The notes under the pieces: generated by a model
The model's input: only the letters and a program-made list of their open reading frames with translations
Databases searched by the model: none
What the model was told of the DNA's origin: nothing
Program-made: the position numbers and the translations under genes
Shown here: one piece after another, positions 9,770-21,622 of the stretch
Layout of the letters: each line of letters begins with the position of its first letter
Numbering within the stretch: position 1 is the first letter of the stretch
Assembly (NCBI RefSeq): GCF_035083965.1
Contig: NC_089726.1
Coordinates: 18,667,501 to 18,731,500 of the forward strand
Direction: 5' to 3'
DNA length: 64,000 nt
From: Branchiostoma lanceolatum
Taxonomy: Eukaryota; Chordata; Leptocardii; Amphioxiformes; Branchiostomatidae

Positions 9770-11757
9770 CCCTCATACACCCGAACCTATTTTTGCGACC
9801 AAAATGACTGAACGGGGTCAAAGATGACCCCAAAATGTTTTGTGCAGTAAAATCTCCCTTTTCACTTTTTTCGCTAATTGTTATCCATACATTGCTTCAT
9901 CAATGTAAGAGGAATGTTTTGGCATCTTAAGATATGAATAATTCCCGTTCATTTTCATAATTTATGCAAAAATATCAGAAGGACCACGTCTTGAACTATT
10001 CCTATTTAGACCGGGAGGGGATTTTTGAGGCCCATGCCAAATTTCATGTTGCATAACTAATGAACAGCTTACGCGAGAGCCACCAAACTTGATGGCTATC
10101 ATAAAATGTCCTTAACAAATTTTTCAAATTGTTAAAGTGAGTTCATCGTTTTTCGTGTTGCCATAGCAACGGGTTTTTGACAGACATATTTTACAAAATC
10201 TGCTAATTTCAGTTCAAACAAGAGTTCCACGACCTCATATCTCCATGAACAATTCTATTCATGCAAATGACTTACACATTTGCATAATATATGCTTGGTC
10301 ATAAATACCTTTATCTAACTTACACATCTTGCAATATTGACAGTCCTATAATTTTCCAATTAGATGAATTATGGTGTTTTTGCATTAATTATGCAAATTA
10401 GGAATTCATTTGTATAATTGGTATCTGTTGATGCTCCATTTTCCATACATATGTTACATGTACTTGAGTCTGAAAATGAAAAACACAAATATAGATTTTC
10501 CTCATTAGCTATGCAAATTTAGTCACAAATAGCATAATTTGCACTACATTATGTATATCTCTATCTAAGCTACCTGCATACTAAGTATCATATTGACAGT
10601 ACTATAATTTTCCAATTGGATGAGATATGGTGTTTTGCATTAATTATGCAAATTAGGAATTTATTTGCATAATTGGTATCTGTTCATGATCCACTTTCCA
10701 TAAACTACATACGTTACATGTATTTGAGTCTGATAATGGAAAACACTGCAAATATAGATTTTCCTCATTAGCTATGCAAATTAAGTCCCAATTAGCTTAA
10801 TTTGCACTTCATTGTTTATATCTCTATCTAAGCTACCTGCATACTAAATATCATGGAAATCCGTTGTTCCTTTGTTCAGTTGTTCTCCTTAGAAGATTTT
10901 CCACAAAAACGCCCCTGCAGTTCCAGAGGAAGCTGCTAGGGGGCCTAAACCTACACCACTTCTTTATTATATCACAAGCTATCTGCCACCCAAAAATCAA
11001 GACCATAGCACGTCCAGGTGAAAAGATACAAAAATTGAAGTTCTGCTGCAGTACCAAGGTCACATACCAGGGGGCCCAAAATCGACCTTGAACTTTGGCT
11101 TCACAACACCTGCACACATACCAAATATCATCGTAATCCATCAAGAGGTTCTTGAGTTATGCTGACTACAGTAGTGCGGAAACACAAACAGACAGACAAA
11201 CAAACACACACACAGACACACCCAAAACTATATCTCCATTTTTCATGGAGATAACAATGACGTTTCGAGGCTTTGTTGTTACGCTAAATGTATTTTCTTA
11301 CATTGTTATCATCTTATGTAATCCAATGTAACTCTTATGATTCAACATTGATATTTCATGCTGATTTGATGACGTCATCCGTCATAATCCAAGATGGCGG
11401 ATAGAATCCCATAAAATTGCGTCATAATGACGTCATATTACGTCATATCAATTCAGATGTCATCATCCTCTGACAATTTAGTGGTCATACAATAAGTTGT
11501 TCAGGACTTACAGAGGGCAGGTCTCAAAAACAGCACATTATTTTTGCTGGGGCAAAAAATGACCCCAGTAGACTCATCAAAGACTTTCCTATATAACGTC
11601 AACAGTATTGTGCCCATCTCCCTAGAAAATTACGAGAGGTTAGAGAAGATGTCTACTGACAAAGTCACGGAAGGATTTTTTTTCAGATGAAACATGTTAA
11701 AAAGCAGGCAAAATCCACGCCTGGGGTCAAAAATGACCCCACTCGGGTGTATGCGGG
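9770..11757. mobile_element. piggyBac-like element, copy A
   Basis: The ends CCCTCATACACCCGA and (minus strand) CCCGCATACACCCGA are 15-bp TIRs beginning CCC, and the left flank is TTAA with TCAA on the right. The paralog at 13,263-13,279 shows the empty site with a single TTAA. TTAA targets and CCC ends are the piggyBac signature. Just inside both ends is the inverted word GGGGTCAAARATGACCCC. No transposase frame remains. It carries a 1.1-kb insertion (about 10,181-11,266) that copy B lacks. Confidence 0.8.
10181..11266. mobile_element. Interspersed repeat inside piggyBac-like copy A
   Basis: Compared with copy B (which runs straight through at 36,420) this copy has about 1.09 kb extra. It contains two diverged tandem units of about 240 bp (roughly 10,320-10,560 and 10,560-10,845, AT-rich with repeated TTAATTATGCAAATTAG), then a unique tail ending in a short hairpin (ATCTCC...GGAGAT near 11,231-11,252). 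Core tandem repeats plus a 3' hairpin fit a Helentron/HINE-like non-autonomous element. A deletion in copy B instead of an insertion here is possible. Confidence 0.55.
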
Positions 11758-11974
11758 TCAATAAAATCCATCAAATGATAATGAATATAGTAAAAACATA
11801 ACATGTCGACCGTTGACGAAGCATAACATTCATGGTAAAATTCCTTAAATTATCCATAGGCAGTAGTAGTGGGCAACCTAAAGCCAACCGTACACACTCA
11901 CGCCACATCTTCAGAAAAGACACTGGAGCCGCATATCCCTGTTTATGATTTTATTCGAGCCCACACCTTAAATT

Positions 11975-12190
11975 ATCCATGTTAGGGATGACACAAGTTA
12001 TCAAAAGCTTATCTTACATACATGCACATCTATTCTGCGTTCTGTGCTTCGGTATGAAAAGTGCCTTAGCTGAAATTTGTACAGAAAAGTATTTTCATAA
12101 GACTATAGTTACTAGTTATACATTGTACAGGGAATTACATAAATTTGAACACAAAACCATACATACATGCACATCTATTTCTTCTCCTAT
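11975..12190. repeat. Zinc-finger 3'-flank repeat unit
   Basis: One full and one partial copy of a roughly 144 to 150-bp unit (landmarks CATCTATTCTGCGTTCTGTG and GCCTTAGCTGAAATTTGTAC) that sits downstream of most zinc-finger copies. The downstream array at 37,130-37,600 has three copies. Confidence 0.7.
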
Positions 12191-12317
12191 GAGTTCTCTT
12201 GTGTTTTGATAAGTCAAGCTTCTTAACTGTCCTGTACCCACACTCCCTACACGTGGTTTCTCACCAATATGATTTCCTTGATGGCTGTCCAAGTCGGATT
12301 TCTGGGATTCACAACAG

Positions 12318-13077
12318 TCACACATGTGGAGTTTCTCGCCAGTATAAGGTCTCAGATGTCTGCATATATGGAGCTATGAGCTGTTCTGTACCCACACTAC
12401 CCACACATGTAGGTTTCTCATCGGTATGTTTTATTACTCGATGGTGATCCAACCGGGATTTCTGGGCAGCAGAATAGTCACACTGGTCACACTTGTAGGG
12501 TTTCTCTCCAGTATGAGTTCTCATATGTCGGGATAAGTGAGACCTCTGAGCTGCCCTGTACTCACACGCTCCGCACTTGTAGGGTTTCCCTCCAGTATGA
12601 GTTGTCATATGCTGGGATAAGTGAGACTTCCTAGCAGTTCTATACTCACATTCCCCACAGATGAAGGGTTTCTCTCCTGTGTGAGATTTCATGTGGTCCG
12701 ATAAGTTAGACTGTTTAGCTGTCCTGTACCCACACTCCCCACACATGTAGGGTTTTTCTCCTGTGTGACATTTCATATGGTCGGATAAGTGAGACTTATG
12801 AGCTGTCCTGTACTCACACTCCCCACATATGTAGGGTTTCTCGCCAGTGTGATTTACTCGATGTTGCTCCAAATTTGATTTCTGGGCTGCAGAATAGTCA
12901 CACAGATCACACTTGTAGGGTTTTTCTCCAGTATGAGTTCTCATATGTATGGATAAAGTAGAGCTCTGAGCTGTCCTGAACCCACACTCTCCACACATGT
13001 AGGGTTTGTCACCAGTATGCGTTCTAGAGTGTCGAGCCAAGTGAGACTTCTTAGCAGTTCTGTACCCACACTTCCGA
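12318..13077 (-). pseudogene. C2H2 zinc-finger copy 2, 5'-truncated
   Basis: Seven complete fingers and part of an eighth remain, followed by the family's frameshifted tail (GTGQLIAPYMQTSETLYWRE). The closest paralog is the gene at 38,139, matched finger for finger (for example GFRTAQSSTLSIH then YSAAQKSNLEQH). The match stops inside a finger at about 13,077, where the sequence jumps to unit spacer (GATCAGATCTTGGG, as at 9,398). The leader, start codon and first fingers are missing, so this is the edge of a block duplication and probably a pseudogene. A further worn finger remnant lies at 12,116-12,317. Confidence 0.85.
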
Positions 13078-13369
13078 CTGTGATCAGATCTTGGGCCCCG
13101 TCAGAAAAACGTCTCGGTTTTGCACCGGAAGATCTGTTGGGAGATTACTGTTTTTTTTTACGAATTTCATTTTTTCTTAAATTTTAACATCATTGAGGCA
13201 ATGCCAAAGTGGAGGCAAAGCTTAAAAAGTACTGAAACTGAAAACTTGTAGGAAAAAGCTGCTTTAATAAAATCAATCAAATGATGATGAATAGAATAGA
13301 ATAAAAACAGAACATGTCGAGCGTTGACGAAGCATAACATTCATTGAAAATTACTTAAATTATTCATGT

Positions 13370-13710
13370 TAGGGATGAGACAAGTTATCAAAAGCTTATC
13401 TTACATACATGCACATCTATTCTGCGGTCTGTGCTTCGGTATGAAAAGCGCCTCAGCTGAAATATGTACAGAGAAGTACTTTCATCAGACTTATAGTTAC
13501 TAGTTATACATTGTTCAGGAAATTTCATGGATTTGAACACAAAACCATACATACATGCACATCTATTCTGCATTCTGTGCTTGGGTATGAAAAGCGCCTT
13601 AGCTGAAATTTGTACAGAGAAGTACTTTCATAAGACTTATAGTTACTAGTTATACATTGTATTTGTACAGGAAATTACATAATTTGAACACAAAACCATA
13701 GAGTTTGGCA
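13370..13710. repeat. Two tandem zinc-finger 3'-flank repeat units
   Basis: Two copies of about 180 bp start near 13,375 and 13,550, each with the CATCTATTCTGC and TTAGCTGAAATTTGTACAGA landmarks. They lie just downstream of the next zinc-finger gene, as elsewhere in the window. Confidence 0.75.
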
Positions 13711-13857
13711 CAATCATTTTTAAACAATGGGAGAGACAAATCGGGTATTAACTGTCATGTACCCAAACTCCGCACATATCTAGGTTTCTCATCAGTATGT
13801 TTTACTACTCGATGCTGGTCCATACTGGATTTCTTGGCTGCAGAATAGTCACACTGG

Positions 13858-14754
13858 TCACACATGTGGAGTTTCTCGCCAATATAAGGTCTCAGATGTC
13901 TGCATATATGGAGCTATGAGCTGTCCTGTACCCACACTTGTAGGTTTCTCACCGGTGTGTTTTACTACTCGATGGTGATCCAACTGGGATTTCTGGGCTG
14001 CAGAATAGTCACACTGATCACACTTGTAGGGTTTCTCTCCAGTATGCGTTCTCATATGTTTTGATAAGGCGGACCTTTTAGCTGTCCTGTACCCACACTC
14101 CCCACACATGTAAGGTTTCTCACCAGTGTGATTTACTCGATGTTGCTCCAAATTTGATTTCTGGGCAGAAGAATAGTCACACTGGTCACACTTGTAGGGT
14201 TTTTCTCCTGTATGAGTTCTCATATGTTTGGATAAAGAAGACTTCTGAGCTGTCCTGAACCCACACTCCTCACACCTGTAGGGTTTGTCACCAGTATGTG
14301 TTCTAGTGTGTCGATCCAAGTGAGACTTCTTAGCAGTTCTGTACCCACACTTTCCACACAAGAAGAGTTTTTCTCCTGTATGAGATTTCATATGGTCGGA
14401 TAAGTCAGACTTTCTAGCTGTCCTGTACCCACACTCCCCACACATGAAGGGTTTCTCTCCTGTGTGACATTTCATATGGTCGGATAAGGTAGACTTATGA
14501 GCTGCCCTGTACCCACACTCCCCACACATGTATGGTTTTTCACCTGTGTGTTTTAGGACATGCCGGTTCAAGTTATATTTGTTACTTGCTGAATAGTCAC
14601 ACTGATCACACTTGTAGGGTTTGTGTCCTGTATGAGTTCTCATATGTTGGGATAAGTGGCCCCTATTAGCTGTCCTGTACCCACACTCCTCACAGATGAA
14701 AGGTTTCTCTCCTGTGTGTTCTTGCTCTTGGAATCCATATTTGGAGTCTGCCAT
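13858..14754 (-). CDS. C2H2 zinc-finger protein, copy 3
   Basis: Predicted nuclear DNA-binding protein of 298 residues: leader MADSKYGFQEQEH, then nine intact C2H2 fingers with TGEKP linkers, then the shared frameshift-derived tail. I place the start at ATG 14,754 because the extra residues upstream would need a GTG and because MADS is the start shared by the family. A splice-acceptor-like tract lies just upstream (about 14,765-14,775). A donor-like GAAG/GTAAAT at 14,959-14,961 would give an untranslated first exon and a 200-bp intron. The closest paralog is the copy at 26,374, sharing the first four fingers almost exactly. Confidence 0.85.
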   Translation of the reverse strand: MADSKYGFQEQEHTGEKPFICEECGYRTANRGHLSQHMRTHTGHKPYKCDQCDYSASNKYNLNRHVLKHTGEKPYMCGECGYRAAHKSTLSDHMKCHTGEKPFMCGECGYRTARKSDLSDHMKSHTGEKLFLCGKCGYRTAKKSHLDRHTRTHTGDKPYRCEECGFRTAQKSSLSKHMRTHTGEKPYKCDQCDYSSAQKSNLEQHRVNHTGEKPYMCGECGYRTAKRSALSKHMRTHTGEKPYKCDQCDYSAAQKSQLDHHRVVKHTGEKPTSVGTGQLIAPYMQTSETLYWRETPHV

Positions 14755-14766
14755 ATCTTTGATCAC

Positions 14767-15950
14767 TTATATGAAAGATCAGCATTTGAAAAAATTAGTC
14801 ACAATCAGTAATATGTAATAACTTACATGTACTTATCATACCTGCGTTATCGTAATAATACATCAATGTTACAACAATGTGCTTGCTAGCTGTCAGTATG
14901 AACAAAACACATCTACAGTCTACCCGCAGGGTGGAACCACCATATATGGAGAAAATTTACCTTCTAGTTTATTGAGCTGCAATATCATGCATAATTTGAA
15001 GGTGATCTGAATATTTTGTGAAAACGGTCACAGTGCCCTACTGCAACTTAACATCTATAAGAGACTCAGAGTGGAGGTTTGTCACACACACACACACCCT
15101 CCCCAATGACTGTCAGGCTTCAAACACCTTTGTCACATTGCGTACGGTAACCCCGTTTTTTAAACATGGAAGACACTGTTATCCAACAGGCGGCTATGCT
15201 GCAAGTCTAGCCTATAGAGAGCAAGGTGGCTGTGTATCCAGCACAAGCAACAGTATGCGTTGTACGTCGTTCTTGTCTGGCAAAAAGCGAAGTAAAACAA
15301 AAAAAAGATTGATGATGGCCACCATTAGCCTAGCCCTGGCACCTTTTCCGGAAAGCCCCCCAAAAATTACATGGCGGCCATATCAAATTTTCATATATAA
15401 AACATAATAATTTAAGTTAAACGAACATCAGGTATAACTATGATGCGTTTTTTTAAAATCTGAAGTTGCACCCCTTCCCCCTCCAAGCCAGCCATCCCAG
15501 CCATGTTTTACTGCAACTCTTCTACCATACTGTGAATGTTGTCAAACTTTCGCCCCCCTCCCCCCTGAGGTGGCAAACCTTTGTAGTCACAGTACACTAC
15601 GACTCGAGATCGGAAGATAGCATTATTTGGGACGAAAACAAGCTAGACAAAGAGGAATATTTTCTCCCTAACTGTTCCCTCGTTTTTTTTACTCACCAAA
15701 ATGCAGCAAGTAGATCACATCTGTGGAAATCGTGAAGAGACGCCGATAGCTCTGCGTGACCCGTTTGGAGGTCAGTTGGGGTCAACAGGGGTCAACAACC
15801 GTGCCTGATTATCCACTTAAGATAACAACTGTTGGTCTTGTCAATTCAGCTCAATTGATCGTCCAATTAACTTTGACAAACAAATCCATTATGTTAACAG
15901 AATTCCTTTATGCAAAATTACGTTGTCCACCTTATAATTGTTTATCTAAA
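14767..15950. other. 5' flank of zinc-finger copy 3
   Basis: Leader intron, putative untranslated exon and upstream spacer. It matches 27,280-28,450 throughout. Candidate first exon: minus strand from roughly 15,070 down to the donor at 14,961. Nothing coding is supported; the 129-residue frame at 15,018-15,407 is preserved in the paralog at 27,543 but has repetitive, non-protein-like content. Confidence 0.55.
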
Positions 15951-15954
15951 TGAG

Positions 15955-16812
15955 GTTAGATAGATGTCCGTCTCATAAAGTACTGGTTACGCTTGACGCA
16001 ATTGGATATCGCTAAAAAAACATTACAGATAGACGCACTCCTACTACAGCATAGCTCTGTTACGCATACTAATAGCCGTAGAAAAACATTGTTACAGTTA
16101 GTTAAAGAAATCCTTCATTGTAGCGGTTACTCATATCTCTTATACTCTGATAACTCACTCTGTGACCCCAAATATGTATGTACCCAGAATTTCTAATATG
16201 TATATCCAGACATTCCTTCATAATCTAAGTACCGATACAGGTAAACTGAGATTTTATAAAACTTGTAAATCTGTATACACTAGAGAGAGGTACCTAGAAC
16301 TTGCTGATTTCGAGTCGCGCTCGGCCATCAGCAAATAAAGAATTAGTGCTCACTCCCTAGAAGTAGAGAGAGGACGATATAAGAGTTTACCAGTGTGCCA
16401 AAGAATTTGTAAATACTGTAAGTCCAAGGCGGTCGAAGACGAAGCACATTTTATTTCCAAGTGTCCAAGTATCTAACAGTGACGAAAGAACCGAATTATT
16501 CAAACAAGTTACCACGAAATACCCCTAATTTTACACACTCACGGATGAACAAAAAGCTACCTTTCTCTTGAAATCACAGAACCCACAAATACTAGAAAAA
16601 GTGGGACTTTTCGTCTTCCACTGCCTCCAAAAAAGAAGTCAAACCCAGCTAGTTTAGATATAGCCAACAATTGTATTTAGTACCAATAGCCTATTGTTAC
16701 AACAAAGTCAGACAGTTTACTGACGCATGTATGTTTCTCCCTATGTTTGTACCATGTATTTGCAATTAGCCCACGGCCATGAACTTGCAATAAACTTCTT
16801 TATTATTTAACC
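15955..16812 (+). mobile_element. LINE 3'-end fragment, degenerate
   Basis: The plus strand still shows the C-terminal region of a LINE ORF2, in several broken pieces: RFYKTCKSVYTRERYLELA and then RICKYCKSKAVEDEAHFIS, with the C-x2-C, H-x4-C knuckle typical of LINE tails. Stops and frame changes show it is dead. The paralog at 28,430-28,460 reads straight across from TTACAATTGGTTATTTAG, so the piece is an insertion. It ends after an AATAAACTTC-like signal near 16,790. Confidence 0.7.
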
Positions 16813-17139
16813 CCCTTGGTTATTTAGGACTTTCTTTATTGACAAGGGGATTACATTTTACTTATAGGCAAAAGTGACTGAGAATTGCCGGACACCAGTC
16901 AGACACCGTCTCGATTTTGCACCGGAAGATTGGGAGATTTCCACGAATTTCCTTTTCTTTTACAAATTTTAACATCATTCAGGCAATGCCAAAGTGGAGG
17001 CAAAGTGTAAAAAGTACTGAAACTAAAAGTGGCAGAAACAGCTCCTTTAATATAATCCATCAGATATGGTGATAAATAAAATAACAACATATGCCAAGCA
17101 TTGACAAAGCATAACATATACTGTAAATTCGTTAAATTA

Positions 17140-17610
17140 TCCATGTTAGGGATGACACAAGTTGTCAAAAGCCAATCTTACATACATGCACATCTATTCT
17201 GCGGTCTGTGCTTCGATATGAAAAGTGCCTTAGCTGAAATTTGTACAGAAAAGTATTTTCATAACACTTACACTTACTTGTTTTACATTGTACAGGAAAT
17301 TACATGAATTTGAACACAAAATTATACATACATGCACATCTATTCTGCGTTCTGTGCTTCGGTATGAAACGTGCCTTAGCTGAAATTTGTACAGAAAAGT
17401 ATTTTCATAACACTTATACTTACTTGTTATACATTGTACAGGAAATTACATGAATTTGAACACAAAACCATACATACATGCACATCTATTCTGCGTTCTG
17501 TGCTTAGGTATAAAATGTGCCTTAGCTGAAATTTGTACAGAGAAGAATTTTCTTTAGACTTATAGTTACTAGTTATACATTGTACAGGTAATTACATGAA
17601 TCCATGAACT
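17140..17610. repeat. Tandem zinc-finger 3'-flank repeats, three copies
   Basis: Units of about 145 bp begin near 17,180, 17,325 and 17,475 and are more than 90 percent alike by eye. The array lies downstream of the zinc-finger pseudogene at 18,070-19,444. No protein is supported despite partly open frames. Confidence 0.8.
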
Positions 17611-17680
17611 TCTCAACAATCCACTTTGCAATATGTTACATGTTCGTTAAGTGCTCTCGTTCCCATAGAAAAGGCCAGAA

Positions 17681-17806
<126 letters not shown>

Positions 17807-18069
17807 TTAATTCTATGATCTTATCCTAATCCATGGACTTCCCAACAATCCACATGTTACATGTAGGAGTGTAGGAGTAGGAGAATAGCCATGTATATTA
17901 TATGCAAGTTTTCATATATTGAAATAAGCCAGGCCTCATAGTTGTCCCATACCAACACTCCTCGAGTGGTACTCGATTTTTTCTTCTCCTTTTCTCCATG
18001 GAAGCCAATAGTCGATTTCTGCAGAACAGAATAGACACAAAGGTCACAACTGTTAGGTTTTTTCTCCAA

Positions 18070-19444
18070 TGAGTTCTCTTGTGTTTGGATAAGTCAAGCT
18101 TCTTAACTGTCCTGTACCCACACTCCCCACACGTGGTTTCTCAACGGTATGATTTCTCAGATGGCAGTCGGATTTCTGGGATTCAGAACAGTCACACAGG
18201 TCACACATGTGGAGTTTTTCGCCAATATGAGGTCTCAGATGTCTGCATATATGGAGCTATGAGCTGTCCTGTACCCACACTCCCTACACATGTAGGTTTC
18301 TCACCGGTGTTTTTTTACTTCTTGATGCTGGTCCAAACTGTCATTTCTGGGCTGCAGAATACTCACACTTGTCACACTTATAGGGTTTCTCTCCAGTATG
18401 AGTTCCCATATGTTGGGATAAGTGAGACTTTTTAGCTGTCTTGTACCCACACTCGTCACACATTTAGGGTTTCTCACAAGTGTGAGTTACTCGATGTTGC
18501 TCCAAATTTTATTTCTCGGAAGCAGAATAGTCACACTGGTCACAGTTGTAGGATTTTGCTCCAGTATGAGTTTTCATGTGTTGGGTTAAGGCGGACCTAT
18601 GAGCTGTCCTGTAATCACACGATCCGCACTTGTAGGGTTTCTCTCCAGTATGAATTCTCATATGCTGGGATAAGTGAGACATCTTAGCGGTTCTGTAGCC
18701 ACACTCCTCACACACAAAGGGTTTTTCTCCTGTGTGAGATTTCATATGGTCGGATAAGTGAGACCTTCGAGCTGTCCTGTACCCACACTCCCCACACATG
18801 TAGGGTTTCTCACCAGTGTGTTTTACTCGATGGTTGTCCAAACTGGCTTTTTCGACTGCAGAATAGTCACACTGGTCACACTTGTAGGGTTTCTCTCCAG
18901 TATGAGTTCTCATATGCCTGGATAAGTGAGACTTCTTGGCAGCTCTATACCCGCACTCCTCACACATGAAGGGTTTTTCTCCTGTGTGAGATTTCATGTG
19001 TATGGATAAGTGAGACTCACGAGCTGTCCTGTACCCACACTCCTCACACATGTATGGTTTCTCACCAGTGTGATTTACTTGATGTTTGTTCAAATTTGAT
19101 TTCTTGGCAGCAGAATAGTCACACTGGTCACACTTGTAGGGTTTCTCTTAAGTATGAGTTCTCATGTGTTCGGATAAGCGAGATTTGCGCGATGTCCTGT
19201 ACCCACACTCCCCACATATATAGGGTTTCTCTCCAGTGTGAGTTCTCATGTGTCGGGATAAGGTACACCTCTGAGCTGCCCTGTACCCACACTCCCCACA
19301 CATGAAGGGTTTCTCACCAGTATGAGTTTTCATATGGTCGGATAAGTAAGACCTTTTAGCTGTCCTGTGCCCACACTCCTCACACATGTAGGGTTTCACA
19401 CTGCTATGCTCTTGCTCTTGGCATCCAAAGTCCGAATCAGCCAT
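18070..19444 (-). pseudogene. C2H2 zinc-finger copy 4, pseudogene
   Basis: The array starts with the family leader (MADSDFGCQEQEH, ATG at 19,444) and contains about eleven fingers in one continuous frame, but that frame is cut by two nonsense codons. The first replaces the Gly codon of a TGEKP linker at about 19,149. The second follows YSASEK at 18,509, where paralogs have QKSNLEQH. Downstream of the second stop the finger sequence continues in worn form to about 18,070. The first three fingers alone could be translated as a 98-residue peptide. The surviving fingers keep all their cysteines and histidines, so inactivation looks recent. Confidence 0.85.
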
Positions 19445-19679
19445 GTCTTTGATCACTTATCTGAAAGGTCAGCATTTGATAAATTGGTCAAAACAAGTGT
19501 TGTGGCAATTACTTGTCCATGTAGTTGTCCTATTGTACTTGTTTTTTCTTATTACTATGCAATGTTACAACATAGGTAGGGATAACCGACAAGGATGCAC
19601 TACTTGCTAACTGTAAGGGTGAATGAACATAGAAAGCTCATGAAGTTTAGAAAGTTTGCGGGGCAAAATAACCCCACTT

Positions 19680-19812
19680 AAGTTTATCTATGTCCTACAA
19701 CATACTCTCATCTCCCAAATAAACATACCCCCCGGAATAAACATACCCCCTGGACAAATCTTCAAAATCTAATAAACGTACCCCCCGGAATAAACATACC
19801 CCCTGGAAATTG
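19680..19812. repeat. Short minisatellite, AATAAACATACCCCC unit
   Basis: Four imperfect copies of a unit close to GGAATAAACATACCCCC alternate with short spacers. No gene is associated. Confidence 0.7.
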
Positions 19813-21470
19813 ACCAAATTTACAGATAAACTGTGTCCATACTACTTCTGTCCGAAGGAAAGAAGATGATTAACCGGTTCTCTTTATTCATTTATTGACT
19901 ATTTATGCCTGTCTGAGGACCATACTAATTAAGTGTATAACTATTGAACAGAATAACTGTACACATCTTGTTCAAATTATAATATTCCTTGCCGCTTCAA
20001 AAAGATATACTGTAGTAGCAATGTTGAAAAAATTGGGCATAGGTTCCCCGCTATGACCCCTAACCGGGGGCCAACGGTGCTTCAAATTCAACAAGTTAAA
20101 ATGTACATGATCATTGATACATGCATTTTCTGCTTGGAATTTGAAGCAAGTAAACCCAATTTCATAATTGTATTCTCCTCTCGTGGGATAAGATAGGAGT
20201 GTTTGAAAAGAAGATAAAGTTCATGACATTTGCTGTTATCTAGGTAGAATGGAGTGTTATCCCACCACATTCGGGACCTGCCAGTGTACAGTATGTTTTA
20301 TTCAACGGTAGTATGGTCTAGTTTAAGATGGTTTCAAAAACTCAGCAGATATGTACCACAGTTCAAAAACACCAAATATACGCAATAATTATTTAAAAAA
20401 AACATACTGAAAAGTGGCTGTACACGTCAAGGTTTTGTTCGCGAGACTATATAAATTTTGGCCAAAATCTTACATAGCGCATCTTTAAGATTAAAGGGGA
20501 TGGGACAAGGAGAATTAAAGCTGCTAGTAGGATTTTGTCTTACCTTAACATCAAATTAAAGGTAGTAGGTGGGCCAAAAAAAATCGCGTTGGGTTTAACT
20601 TCGCGGTGAGAACATACGACCACAGCGAACATTTTGCAAAGCATGGGACCCTGTAAACAGTATGGCGGGCATCTTTGATCCCTTTGTTATTATCGAGCGG
20701 CAATAACACGCATAACTACTAGTAGAATTAAGTATTTGTGCTACATTACTTCAGGTTTGCTATGTTTGTTTAGTGATTACGGGGCCTTTTTATAAATATG
20801 AATTGAATTTTCTTTTTATATGAGTTAAATGTGTGATAGTTATCTGCCGATTTGTTAAAAATAGAGAACCTCAAAACACCCCTCCCAATAAAATAATATC
20901 GCATCCCTGCGACGTCACAATTCAAGATGACGGCCACCACACATGCCTGTCTTGTCTTGTCTTCTTGTCTTGCCGTTACTGCGCACACTCTTGTTGATGC
21001 CAACCGATGCAACAAAGGTTTGCTACGCAAACCTGTAATTTGTAGGAGCAAGAGTATTTTGCTTGTCAAGCTGCACCCCCCTCCCCAAACCTGACATTCC
21101 CATCCATGTCTGTCAGGCAGGGAAGGTTAAATGTGACCATTTGGCCCCCTCCCCGATAGCACGAAGTGGTCATTAAGTGACATATTCTACCTTACTCTCC
21201 CTTGCCTTTATCACTCACCAAAACACGACAAGTAGATTAAATCGCTGGAAATAAGTCGCGATGGTTCCCTTCCGGCGGCGCAGACGCGGATAGCTTAGAG
21301 TCCCGTTTGGAGGTCACTTTAGGTCAATAGTGGGCCTGATTACCCACTGCAGATATCATATGTTCGCCATGCCAATTCAGTCATGCCAAGTCTGGTCTTA
21401 CAGACTTTGACGAACACACGCAAATTTATTAATAATCCCCTTCCAGTGGGAAGGGAATATACTGTTTTTT
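19813..21470. other. Spacer, no gene seen
   Basis: The sequence up to about 21,050 has no recognisable coding region, tRNA or TIR pair that I could support. From about 21,070 it resembles the unit spacer at 8,540-8,900 and 34,060-34,400. Confidence 0.5.
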
Positions 21471-21479
21471 GCTTGCCTG

Positions 21480-21622
21480 TTCTTCTTCTTCTTTCTTCTT
21501 CTTCTTCTTCTTCTTCTTCTTCTTCTTCTTCTTCTTCTTCTTCTTCTTCTTCTTCTTCTTCTTCTTCTTCTTCTTCTTCTTCTTCTTCTTCTTCTTCTTC
21601 TTCTTCTTCTTCTTCTTCTTCT
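21480..21622. repeat. (TTC)n microsatellite
   Basis: Almost pure TTC repeated about 46 times. Predicted poly-Glu, poly-Ser, poly-Arg and poly-Phe frames are artefacts. It forms one end of the Helentron-like element and corresponds to the shorter GAA tract at 31,151-31,178. Confidence 0.97.

Larger units (their letters stand above)
1200..13077. repeat. Segmental duplication block A
   Basis: Corresponds to 31,220-38,740. Both contain, left to right, a zinc-finger gene, CA minisatellite, spacer, MITE palindrome, piggyBac-like element, 3'-flank repeats and a second zinc-finger array. Block A additionally holds the 2,796-4,421 and 4,916-8,509 insertions; its right edge falls inside the second array. 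Confidence 0.8.
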
